Shown piece by piece: positions 1 through 5,677 of a stretch of 8,445 nt of DNA (position 1 is the first letter of the stretch; every line of letters starts with the position of its first letter). The DNA is from Pseudobutyrivibrio sp. (lineage in GTDB: Bacteria > Bacillota > Clostridia > Lachnospirales > Lachnospiraceae), in assembly GCA_017557715.1 (NCBI GenBank), contig JAFYYE010000414.1:1-8445 (forward strand), in the 5' to 3' direction. Made by a program: the position numbers and the translations under genes. Under the pieces are notes generated by a model that saw nothing but the letters and a program-made list of their open reading frames with translations, had not been told where the DNA came from and did no database searches.

Positions 1-60
1 ATATATATTAAAGTTATATCCTATCGTTTTTCGGAATTTTTTAGACATCAGGAGGCTTAC

Positions 61-678
61 ATGACTAGAACTTTGGTTATTCTTTGCGGAGGCGACAGCT
101 CTCGCATGGGTACAAAAAAAGCTCTTTTACCATTTGAAGATAAAACTATGGTTGAATATATCTATGATAAATTCAGCCCATATTTTGATAAGGTTTATCT
201 TTCAGTTAATGAGAGAGGTGACCTATCTCATCTTGGCCTCGATGCCCAGGAAATTCCCGATATTTCAAGAAATGCTGGTCCTTATGGTGCCATACTTTCT
301 TGCCTTACTATGCTTTCTGGGGATAGGGCATTCTTTATGTCGGTGGACACACCTTTTATGGATCCACGTATAGCAGTTTATCTGTATGATCAGTCTTACA
401 ATTATGACATCACTACATTCAATTTTTCAGGTGATTATTTAAGCACTATCTGCGGCGTATATAACAAACGTTGCATCGGTACTCTTTTTAAAAGCTTTTT
501 CTTCAAAAAGAGTACCATGAGTTTCATTCAAGACCGCTGCTATACTAACCTAATTGATTTAGAGGAAGTTGAAAATCTTTCTCCTATCTCTACTGAGCAG
601 CAGTTTTATAAAGTTAACGACAGACGTTCATATTACTACGCTGTTTTTTCTATCTTGAAGCATAATTTTATATGTTAA
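61..678 (+). CDS. mobA: MobA-like molybdenum cofactor guanylyltransferase / NTP transferase
   Basis: A 205-residue cytoplasmic nucleotidyltransferase of the MobA family, which attaches GMP to molybdopterin to make the bis-MGD form of the cofactor. The family signature GGxSxRMGxxK is present as GGDSSRMGTKK (residues 10-20), giving the GTP-binding loop and the conserved lysine. PDISRNAGP at 66-74 corresponds to the family's PDxxxxxGP motif, and DTP (96-98) matches the metal-binding D-x-P strand. Length fits the family (about 190-210). The ATG follows AGGAGG (50-55) with a 5-nt spacer. The C-terminal third is less typical, with no clear NxNTPxD ending, so a related sugar- or CTP-type nucleotidyltransferase is possible. 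No other cofactor gene lies in the window; upstream genes are out of view. It converges on the AbiE-type operon with 6 nt between stops and no visible terminator. Confidence 0.85.
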   Translation: MTRTLVILCGGDSSRMGTKKALLPFEDKTMVEYIYDKFSPYFDKVYLSVNERGDLSHLGLDAQEIPDISRNAGPYGAILSCLTMLSGDRAFFMSVDTPFMDPRIAVYLYDQSYNYDITTFNFSGDYLSTICGVYNKRCIGTLFKSFFFKKSTMSFIQDRCYTNLIDLEEVENLSPISTEQQFYKVNDRRSYYYAVFSILKHNFIC

Positions 679-684
679 TTTGCT

Positions 685-1539
685 TTAATCAAGGAACCTT
701 TTTAGCTGTGGCATCCAATCACCTAAAAATACAAGGTTTTCTTCCATAGCTTTCCATATAGGTCCCAAAAAATGCATAAGACAAATATTTACGTCCGACC
801 ACTCAGGTTTGGACTTCTTTTTTTGTCTTAATTCCACTTTCCACTTCTTTTTCATATAAGTATAATTGCCATACTCTTCTAACATTTTTAGTCTGCTTGA
901 ATCAACAATTATACTTTTTTCATTTAATATCTTTGATAAACTGTCTTTTACTTTGCGACCATTCACTGGATAAGATGTGAGAATCTCATAAGCTATATAA
1001 TAATGGTCCATATCATTTATTAATTCCAGCTTATCTATGATTTCAACCAAATGCTTTACCAATTCTTCTTCTTTTGGATTTGTAAGAACGTCCACAACCC
1101 TATTTTCATAGGCTGATAATTTAATCTGTATCCGCTCTGGCTCATGTGCTCCACGATGCTTTTGAAAATATATATTCAAAGGTATATACATTTCATCTAC
1201 AGTTATCTTAAGTTTTATGCATGTAGCCTCAACTGTCCCGTTTACAATAAAAGCTTCGAGGGCTCCTTTTGCCATTATTTCTTTCAAGATATCACGCATG
1301 TAAAGAACTGCCATTTTCTCATCCAGGTCTTTTACATATTCATAGTAGATATTTGAAATACACAGATCTTTATATACCTCTTGAGAAAATTCGTTACCAT
1401 TACAGAGATAAAGCTCATTGCAATATTTTCCATCTGCCAAAAGCTCTATAATTATTTCAGCAACTGCAGCGCTCAAAAGATTTTTGAATGGAATATTAAG
1501 TTGTTCTGATTTTTCCTTGATTTGCAAACGATTAATCAT
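685..1539 (-). CDS. AbiEii-like nucleotidyltransferase toxin partner, degenerate active site
   Basis: A 284-residue protein placed as the AbiEii partner of the antitoxin gene just upstream. It is recognised by position, length (family about 280-300) and layout: a helical N-terminus beginning MINRLQIKEK, a core strand KYCNELYLCNGNEF (38-51) where the family has its K-G-G motif, and MDHYYIAYEIL (177-187) where it has R-x-K-D-x-Y-D. The first Gly is replaced (CNG at 46-48). The only nearby D-x-D is DLD at 71-73, farther from the Gly than usual; a lysine at 162 may match the family lysine. Known AbiEii enzymes transfer nucleotides and stop growth, so activity here is doubtful. I chose the ATG at 1539, which shares one base with the antitoxin stop (TAATG, coupled translation), over a GTG at 1548. 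No terminator is seen after the stop. Confidence 0.65.
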   Translation of the reverse strand: MINRLQIKEKSEQLNIPFKNLLSAAVAEIIIELLADGKYCNELYLCNGNEFSQEVYKDLCISNIYYEYVKDLDEKMAVLYMRDILKEIMAKGALEAFIVNGTVEATCIKLKITVDEMYIPLNIYFQKHRGAHEPERIQIKLSAYENRVVDVLTNPKEEELVKHLVEIIDKLELINDMDHYYIAYEILTSYPVNGRKVKDSLSKILNEKSIIVDSSRLKMLEEYGNYTYMKKKWKVELRQKKKSKPEWSDVNICLMHFLGPIWKAMEENLVFLGDWMPQLKRFLD

Positions 1540-2171
1540 TATAACCACACACCTATCATGGATTGAACCTTCTTAAGTGCCTTACGTTCTTTTGCGTATT
1601 CCATCAACTTGGCCACATCCTTATTTTCATCCATTATGTAGGCCCATACTGCTTTTTTGAAATCTTCCCTGTCTACCTTTTCCTGATATTTAAGGAAATC
1701 ACATATAAGTCGTTCTTTAGTGTATATTTTTATTTTTCCACCTGCAAAATCCACTTCCGTAACCCCAAGTTCCATAACCTCAGGCTCGGTATAAAATGGC
1801 TCAACAATTGGGTAATCTATATTGAATCTTGATTTGCTTGTGTTTTTGTTAATTGCAATGCTCCATTTATATGGGCGATCAGTCAAATATCCGTATGCAT
1901 ACATAGCCGATTCCATGGTAAGTATACCGTCCTCGCCAAAGAGCTTTAAAATCCATTGTTCTTCGGAGCATTCGAAATATTTCGTGGTATAGTAACCGCT
2001 TTTTACTCTGATTAAGTATCCTTCATCCACAAAGGCAAGAATTCTACGATAATCTACACCAAGTGCTTCTATCTCACTAGTTTTAACAAGTCCGCCGTTT
2101 TCCTCTACCAAATCATTTATTTGTTCTAGCTGATATTGTTTCTTTTCATCACGTGATAATAGCATTTCCAT
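1539..2171 (-). CDS. abiEi: AbiEi-family antitoxin / autorepressor
   Basis: A 210-residue protein of the type IV AbiEi antitoxin family, cytoplasmic and DNA-binding. Residues about 15-62 form the N-terminal winged helix (LVEENGGLVKTSEIEALGVD, then a hairpin ending in KSGYYTT). Residues 68-210 form the C-terminal domain, with the typical KERLICDFLKYQEKVD segment (152-167) and the closing KKVQSMIGVWL. In characterised systems the N-terminal part represses the operon by binding inverted repeats upstream, and the C-terminal part neutralises AbiEii. The ATG at 2171 has AGGAG (2184-2180) 8 nt upstream. The same frame is open to 2240, but that extension covers the promoter at 2212-2240, so it is not translated. 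The toxin-like gene follows with a one-base stop/start overlap. Confidence 0.88.
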   Translation of the reverse strand: MEMLLSRDEKKQYQLEQINDLVEENGGLVKTSEIEALGVDYRRILAFVDEGYLIRVKSGYYTTKYFECSEEQWILKLFGEDGILTMESAMYAYGYLTDRPYKWSIAINKNTSKSRFNIDYPIVEPFYTEPEVMELGVTEVDFAGGKIKIYTKERLICDFLKYQEKVDREDFKKAVWAYIMDENKDVAKLMEYAKERKALKKVQSMIGVWL

Positions 2172-2179
2172 TTTCTCCA

Positions 2180-2184
2180 CTCCT
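2180..2184 (-). promoter_or_regulatory. Ribosome binding site of the AbiEi gene
   Basis: AGGAG on the minus strand, 8 nt before the ATG at 2171. It settles the start: a longer reading frame from 2240 has no such site and would lie over the promoter. A second GGAG (2178-2175) could instead serve the Met codon two codons later, at 2165. Confidence 0.8.
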
Positions 2185-2211
2185 CTCTTCTTTGCGAGGT
2201 AATTATTTATA

Positions 2212-2240
2212 ATTATCCCATTCTTAAAAAAGTCTGTCAA
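2212..2240 (-). promoter_or_regulatory. Sigma-A promoter of the abiE operon
   Basis: On the minus strand TTGACA (2240-2235) is a perfect -35 box, followed by a 17-nt spacer and GATAAT (2217-2212). TG at 2220-2219 gives an extended -10 (TGGGATAAT). Transcription should start near 2205, leaving a leader of about 34 nt before the ATG at 2171. This is the best promoter match in the window and would be strong unless repressed, as expected for an autoregulated toxin-antitoxin operon. Confidence 0.85.
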
Positions 2241-2281
2241 ACTCTTATGTTTTCAAGGTTTTTTACACAATAACATACTGC

Positions 2282-2355
2282 AAGACTATTATTGTCTTTT
2301 ATTTAAATATTTGTTGTCTTATAATATTAGTAGTACTTATTTTGTTGTCTTTTAT
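2282..2355. repeat. Three phased TTGTCTT direct repeats, candidate operators
   Basis: TTGTCTT occurs at 2292-2298, 2314-2320 and 2345-2351. The first and third extend to the identical 11-mer TTGTCTTTTAT (2292-2302 and 2345-2355); the second and third share TTGTTGTCTT (2311-2320 and 2342-2351). Start-to-start distances are 22, 31 and 53 bp, close to 2, 3 and 5 helical turns, so all three face the same side. The first also pairs with AAGAC (2282-2286) as an inverted repeat with a 7-nt spacer. They flank the TATAAT of the rightward gene. The protein that binds them, if any, is unknown: the AbiEi-type antitoxin or the winged-helix product of 2366-2878 are the local candidates. Confidence 0.5.
2320..2325 (+). 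promoter_or_regulatory. Probable -10 box for the 2366-2878 gene
   Basis: A perfect TATAAT lies 40 nt before the ATG at 2366. The -35 is poor (TTTATT at 2298-2303, 16-nt spacer), which would fit an activated or weak promoter. A TTGTCTT repeat abuts it upstream (2314-2320), and another lies just past the expected start near 2332. Confidence 0.5.
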
Positions 2356-2365
2356 GGGGGTAGTT

Positions 2366-2878
2366 ATGTCTGAGGAAACAATTAAACTTAGGAAAAATCC
2401 TTCGCGTAAGGAATGTGAAAAGGTAATTAAAAAGATTCTTATGACTGAGGTTTTAGAGCGCGGCACTAATGAACACTTTAAAACTGCCGCTGACTTTATG
2501 AGCTACTTTCAGTCGCTATATCCAGCCAGTGCAAGCCTAACTAAGCAAGTTCAACGAGCTGTTAAAGCTCTTGGCATGCCAAAAGATGAACGTGGCTATT
2601 TTATTATTAATAAAACTGAAGATCAGCTTAACCAAGACAAAGAAATTGCTTTTCTTCTCAAGAAAACTAAAGCTGCTCTGGTTCCTTTGCCTGAATATGA
2701 AACTCTGTTTCTAAAAGCCGATGGGCAATACAAGGATTATCTATATCAGCTTCTATCCGAATCAGATACTTTTTCCGACAAGGTTGTCACAATGATTAAT
2801 TCTTCTAATGGAATACTATTGTATACCACAAATGCTCATCAGCTTGAAATATTGATTAATAGTCTGATAAATAGATAA
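2366..2878 (+). CDS. Winged-helix protein, distantly ArgR-like (putative regulator)
   Basis: I do not recognise this 170-residue protein with certainty. Residues about 40-82 look like a winged helix: TAADFMSYFQ, then SLTKQVQRAVKALGMPKDER, then GYFIINK, which follows the order of the ArgR N-terminal domain (helix, TQATVSRD-like recognition helix, wing). Residues 113-168 alternate strand and helix as in the ArgR C-terminal domain, but the arginine-binding GTIAGDDT motif is missing, so it is unlikely to be a normal arginine repressor. The ATG at 2366 is preceded by GGGGG (2356-2360) with a 5-nt spacer; I prefer it to the in-frame ATG at 2354 and to a TTG at 2342. It is divergent from the abiE-type operon and shares its upstream region, and it ends before a bidirectional terminator. 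A role in controlling either gene set is inference. Confidence 0.6.
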   Translation: MSEETIKLRKNPSRKECEKVIKKILMTEVLERGTNEHFKTAADFMSYFQSLYPASASLTKQVQRAVKALGMPKDERGYFIINKTEDQLNQDKEIAFLLKKTKAALVPLPEYETLFLKADGQYKDYLYQLLSESDTFSDKVVTMINSSNGILLYTTNAHQLEILINSLINR

Positions 2879-2918
2879 TTTGTTTTTATTTTCACGAAAA
2901 TTTATCTACAGTCTATAA

Positions 2919-2965
2919 AAAAGAAGAACGACAGTATTTATAATATTCGCTGTCGTTCTTCTTTT
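2919..2965. terminator. Bidirectional intrinsic terminator
   Basis: A perfect 16-bp inverted repeat, 2919-2934 against 2950-2965 (core GAAGAACGACAG / CTGTCGTTCTTC), with a 15-nt A/T-rich loop. On the plus strand the stem ends in TTTTATTTTT and on the minus strand in TTTTTTATAG. It serves both the rightward gene ending at 2878 and the leftward carboxypeptidase gene ending at 3006. Confidence 0.92.
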
Positions 2966-3005
2966 ATTTTTGTCGTATTTTATAATATTAGGACATTTTT
3001 GGTCT

Positions 3006-4391
3006 TTATCTACGTCTTCTATGCTTTTTACTATTATTTCTAATAATAGTCATATTTGATTTTTTAGTTTTTCTATGTCTACTCTTAAATCTATGTCGAT
3101 AAAGGAGAATATCACTAGACTTACTCATTATAAATAATATCAATGATATAACGGCTATTATACAAAGAATAATCAACCCTATTCTTGGGTAATCCACCTG
3201 TATATATTGCTTTCCACTTCCACCTTTTTCACTTGGAATATTATCGAATGGATAACTTTCTACTTCTGCGTTCGTAAATATTAAATTTGCCTGTCCAACT
3301 TCTCTGTCTGCATAAGTATATCTTAATTGACCTACAACAGACTTATCTTTATTGTCACTGTATGGAACTACATCTGATGTAGTATCAAGCACGCTTGCTG
3401 TTTTTGGAATAACAATAATTCCTTTTTTATCAATCTTAATCAGTTCGCTATTTTCACTGAGTATTCCTGTAATATCAGAATTATCCTCTGATATAGATGC
3501 AAAATCTGCAACATTGTACTTGCTAAAGTTATCAAAACAATAATCAAAAAGATTTGTAGTGTCAGTATACTGGTCAGTAACAGCATCCTTCATTACAACA
3601 CACACAAGTGTCATACCATTCTTTTTAGCATATGTAACAAGTGTTGCGCCAGCTACTGCTGTATATCCCGTCTTTCCTCCCAAGCAATACTCATAGATGT
3701 ATTTATTTGATTTGTAAAAATGAAGCATCTGATGGTGATTATTGAGTGGAGTAGGATCAGAATGCTTATTTGTTGGTGGAATAGTATAGCTTTTAGTTCC
3801 TACTATTTCTGCAAACTTTGGAATATTATAAGCAGCTCTTGCTATTAACGCCATATCATGAGCACTTGTATAATGCTCGTCATCAGGCAAACCATTAGTA
3901 TTATTGAAATGAGTATTGGTGCACCCCAACTCCTTTGCTCTTTTATTCATCATATCAACAAAGGATGGTATATCCCCTGCCACATGCTCGCCTAAGGCAT
4001 ATGCACATTCATTAGCCGATTCCAGCATCATACCATAGAGCGTTTGCTCTACAGTCATCTCTTCATTTATATCTCTGGCTATGCTTGAAGAACCTAATTC
4101 AGTCCCATAAACTGCATCTGCTGAAAACTTTACCGTTTCATCCAAGTTACAATTTTCTAGAACTATCAACGCTGTCATTATTTTTGTTATACTAGCTGGA
4201 AAATGTACATCATCCATATTCTTTGAATATAGAATAGTACCAGTCTGCTGCTCCATAACAATTGCAGATTCTGCCACAACATCTACACTGCTTGGCCAAT
4301 AATCTGCTGCTTCTACGCTAATTGTGTTAATTGGAATAAGTATATTTATTATTATTAATAAGCTTATTATCTTTGCTGTTATCTTTTTCAT
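3006..4391 (-). CDS. D-alanyl-D-alanine carboxypeptidase (S11, low-molecular-weight PBP)
   Basis: A 461-residue secreted, membrane-anchored penicillin-binding protein that trims the terminal D-Ala from peptidoglycan stem peptides. The three active-site motifs are present: SITK (S67-K70, catalytic serine and lysine), SAN (125-127) and KTG (240-242, in LGGKTGYTAVAGAT). Residues 1-28 are a signal peptide, with KK, a hydrophobic core IISLLIIINILIP and a cut probably after VEA. Residues about 260-400 are the C-terminal beta-rich domain. A transmembrane helix lies at about 404-422, followed by a 30-residue tail rich in Arg and Lys (432-461, ending HRRRR) that should lie in the cytoplasm. The frame is open to 4439, but I chose 4391: it starts MKK, has GAGG upstream, and a promoter-like TATACT sits at 4415-4410. 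It is divergent from trmB. Confidence 0.92.
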   Translation of the reverse strand: MKKITAKIISLLIIINILIPINTISVEAADYWPSSVDVVAESAIVMEQQTGTILYSKNMDDVHFPASITKIMTALIVLENCNLDETVKFSADAVYGTELGSSSIARDINEEMTVEQTLYGMMLESANECAYALGEHVAGDIPSFVDMMNKRAKELGCTNTHFNNTNGLPDDEHYTSAHDMALIARAAYNIPKFAEIVGTKSYTIPPTNKHSDPTPLNNHHQMLHFYKSNKYIYEYCLGGKTGYTAVAGATLVTYAKKNGMTLVCVVMKDAVTDQYTDTTNLFDYCFDNFSKYNVADFASISEDNSDITGILSENSELIKIDKKGIIVIPKTASVLDTTSDVVPYSDNKDKSVVGQLRYTYADREVGQANLIFTNAEVESYPFDNIPSEKGGSGKQYIQVDYPRIGLIILCIIAVISLILFIMSKSSDILLYRHRFKSRHRKTKKSNMTIIRNNSKKHRRRR

Positions 4392-4409
4392 GTCACACCT
4401 CGTCCTTCT

Positions 4410-4439
4410 AGTATAACGTCTTAAATTACAATGGCGCAA
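4410..4439 (-). promoter_or_regulatory. Probable promoter of the carboxypeptidase gene
   Basis: On the minus strand TATACT (4415-4410) lies 18 nt downstream of a weak TTGCGC (4439-4434). Transcription would begin near 4403, giving a very short leader that still includes the GAGG ribosome site. The -10 is good and the -35 poor. It argues against the upstream start at 4439. Confidence 0.5.
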
Positions 4440-4509
4440 TACAATTCTTCCGTTTTTTTGCTAAAGATGATATGATAGCTATGTTTTAGTATTAAATATG
4501 GAGGTATTC

Positions 4510-5154
4510 ATGAGATTAAGAAATATTCCTGGAGCTGATGAGGTTGTTGTTAACAGTCCTTACTGTATTAATAATCCTACAAAGTTCAAAGGTTCATTTA
4601 AAAAAGAGGTTTTCAATAATGATAATCCTCTCTATATTGAAATTGGCATGGGCAAGGGTCAGTTCATCACTACTCTTGCTAAGCAAAATCCAAATATAAA
4701 CTATATTGGCATAGAGCGATACACCAGCGTACTTCTTAGAGCTATTCAAAAAGTTGAGGAAGAAGAAATTCCTAATCTTCGTTTCATTTGTTTTGATGCT
4801 GCAGAGATTCTTGATGTATTTAGCTGCTATGAAGTTGATCGTATTTATCTCAACTTCAGTGATCCTTGGCCAAAAGATCGTCACAGTAAGCGTCGCCTTA
4901 CTTCTTCTACATTCTTAAATAGATATAATTCTATTCTTGCCAAGGATGGACATATTGAATTTAAAACTGATAATAGAGGATTATTTGATTTCTCTGTTGA
5001 TGAAATTGAAAATCATCCACTTTGGAAGATTGATGCTATTACCTATGATTTACATAATGATTCTTATATGAATGAAGGCAATGTAATGACTGAATACGAA
5101 GAAAAATTTTCTAGTCAGGGTAATCCAATTTTCAAATTAATAGCAAGTAGATAA
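4510..5154 (+). CDS. trmB: tRNA (guanine-N7-)-methyltransferase TrmB
   Basis: A 214-residue cytoplasmic enzyme that methylates N7 of G46 in the variable loop of tRNA using S-adenosylmethionine. The family marks are all visible: the N-terminal MRLRNIPGADE, the SAM-binding loop EIGMGKG (44-50), the acidic residue ending that Rossmann strand pair (GIER, 67-70), the signature SDPWPKDRHSKRR (117-129), and the C-terminal TEYEEKF (194-200). Length is normal. I start at 4510: GGAGG (4500-4504) lies 5 nt before it, and the in-frame ATG at 4498 overlaps that ribosome site. A possible promoter is TTGCTA (4458-4463), 16 nt, TATGTT (4480-4485). It is divergent from the carboxypeptidase gene, with 118 nt between the starts. 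Confidence 0.97.
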   Translation: MRLRNIPGADEVVVNSPYCINNPTKFKGSFKKEVFNNDNPLYIEIGMGKGQFITTLAKQNPNINYIGIERYTSVLLRAIQKVEEEEIPNLRFICFDAAEILDVFSCYEVDRIYLNFSDPWPKDRHSKRRLTSSTFLNRYNSILAKDGHIEFKTDNRGLFDFSVDEIENHPLWKIDAITYDLHNDSYMNEGNVMTEYEEKFSSQGNPIFKLIASR

Positions 5155-5159
5155 ATTAT

Positions 5160-5334
5160 GAAGCAGCCTTTTGTTTTTCTAAGCTGATAATGTAAGCTTC
5201 GCTTACTAGAGCAACATTTTCCATCACACAACTCGGAAAATATTACTCATATCCCGCAGGTGTAGGTCCTTCCCATTCTCGGTATGGTGCCTCCCTGCTC
5301 GCGCTTCCCTAGACTATGTAGCTGCTTCTTTTTT
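5160..5334 (+). ncRNA. Candidate structured non-coding RNA, possibly 6S-like
   Basis: No open frame covers this stretch, yet it is highly structured. Its ends pair: GAAGCAGC (5160-5167) with GCTGCTTC (5321-5328), followed by TTTTTT (5329-5334) as a terminator-like end, which sets the plus orientation. Inside are AAGC (5181-5184) with GCTT (5303-5306), a hairpin GTAAGC-TTC-GCTTAC (5192-5206), a hairpin ATTTTCC/GGAAAAT (5216-5222 with 5235-5241), and an arm closed by GCAGG/CCTGC (5256-5260 with 5294-5298) and CCAT/ATGG (5273-5276 with 5284-5287). Bases 5252-5309 are about 64% G+C by my count in an A/T-rich region, typical of a structured RNA. Paired ends, an open bubble and about 170 nt recall 6S RNA, but I cannot confirm the family. 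No clear promoter is seen; it may be made from the trmB transcript. Confidence 0.45.
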
Positions 5335-5344
5335 ACTTATAAAC

Positions 5345-5377
5345 GAAAAAATAGCGCCGAGATTTTCTCTCGACGCT
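5345..5377 (-). terminator. Terminator of tRNA-Lys
   Basis: On the minus strand AGCGTCGAGA (5377-5368) pairs with TCTCGGCGCT (5362-5353) through 10 bp including one G-T, with a 5-nt loop GAAAA, followed by ATTTTTTC. It begins 6 nt after the tRNA 3' end. Confidence 0.9.
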
Positions 5378-5383
5378 TTGTAG

Positions 5384-5456
5384 TGCGCGACCAGGGGTTC
5401 GAACCCTGGACACCCTGATTAAGAGTCAGGTGCTCTGCCAGCTGAGCTAGTCGCGC
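5384..5456 (-). tRNA. tRNA-Lys (anticodon CTT)
   Basis: A full 73-nt cloverleaf on the minus strand. The acceptor GCGCGAC/GTCGCGC has discriminator A. The D-stem is GCTC/GAGC with GG in the loop. The anticodon stem CCTGA/TCAGG is perfect, with loop CTCTTAA and anticodon CTT at 5423-5421, reading AAG codons. The T-arm CAGGG-TTCGAAC-CCCTG is also perfect. No CCA is encoded. It is a single-gene unit with its own promoter and terminator. Confidence 0.97.
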
Positions 5457-5460
5457 TTAT

Positions 5461-5491
5461 TTATTTTCGTTTGCCTCAGCAACGAAAATAA
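5461..5491. repeat. Inverted repeat around the tRNA-Lys transcription start
   Basis: TTATTTTCGTT (5461-5471) and AACGAAAATAA (5481-5491) are perfect 11-bp arms. Two further G-C pairs form if one T (5472) is bulged. The right arm abuts the -10 box and the expected start near 5484 falls inside the repeat, so it cannot be a whole hairpin in the tRNA transcript. An operator or chance are the options. Confidence 0.45.
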
Positions 5492-5519
5492 GTATATATG
5501 CTTTTTTATTTTTTTGCAA
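5491..5519 (-). promoter_or_regulatory. Promoter of tRNA-Lys
   Basis: On the minus strand TTGCAA (5519-5514), 17-nt spacer, TATACT (5496-5491). The start should be near 5484, about 28 nt before the mature tRNA end. Runs of A on this strand upstream of the -35 (about 5525-5567) could act as an UP element or bend the DNA, common at strong stable-RNA promoters. Confidence 0.8.
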
Positions 5520-5634
5520 CCCATTTTTTTAATTTTTTTCTATTTTTTTTATTTTTTCGTTTTGACTATTTGGATTATTTTCTGAATTGAACAACATATT
5601 TGTTCTTTACAACAATCTTTCTTAGATAAAAAGG

Positions 5635-5665
5635 TGATACCCGTCTTGTTTTAAGACAGGTATCA
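5635..5665 (-). terminator. Terminator of the chemotaxis-like operon
   Basis: On the minus strand TGATACCTGTCTT (5665-5653) pairs with AAGACGGGTATCA (5647-5635) through 13 bp with one G-T, with a 5-nt loop AAAAC, followed by CCTTTTTATC. It lies 12 nt past the stop of the acidic membrane protein. A small 6-bp hairpin GAACAA/TTGTTC (5589-5605) lies beyond it; the rest of the gap to the tRNA-Lys promoter is T-rich with no gene seen. Confidence 0.92.
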
Positions 5666-5677
5666 ATATTTTACAAA

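Noticed and set aside
2172..2240. Longer antitoxin starting at 2240
   Set aside because: The extension covers a near-perfect promoter and lacks a ribosome site, whereas the ATG at 2171 has AGGAG at good distance.
2292..2351. CRISPR-like array
   Set aside because: The repeats are only 7-11 bp, with unequal short gaps and no cas genes nearby.
4392..4439. Longer D,D-carboxypeptidase starting at 4439
   Set aside because: It would put an Arg-rich stretch before the signal peptide and overlaps the likely -10 box; MKK at 4391 is a standard signal-peptide start with a ribosome site.
5160..5334. Signal recognition particle RNA or riboswitch
   Set aside because: The conserved SRP tip (GGTCAGG..GGAAGG..AGCA) is not on either strand, and no riboswitch core that I know is recognisable. 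The only gene downstream on the plus strand side is a tRNA on the opposite strand.
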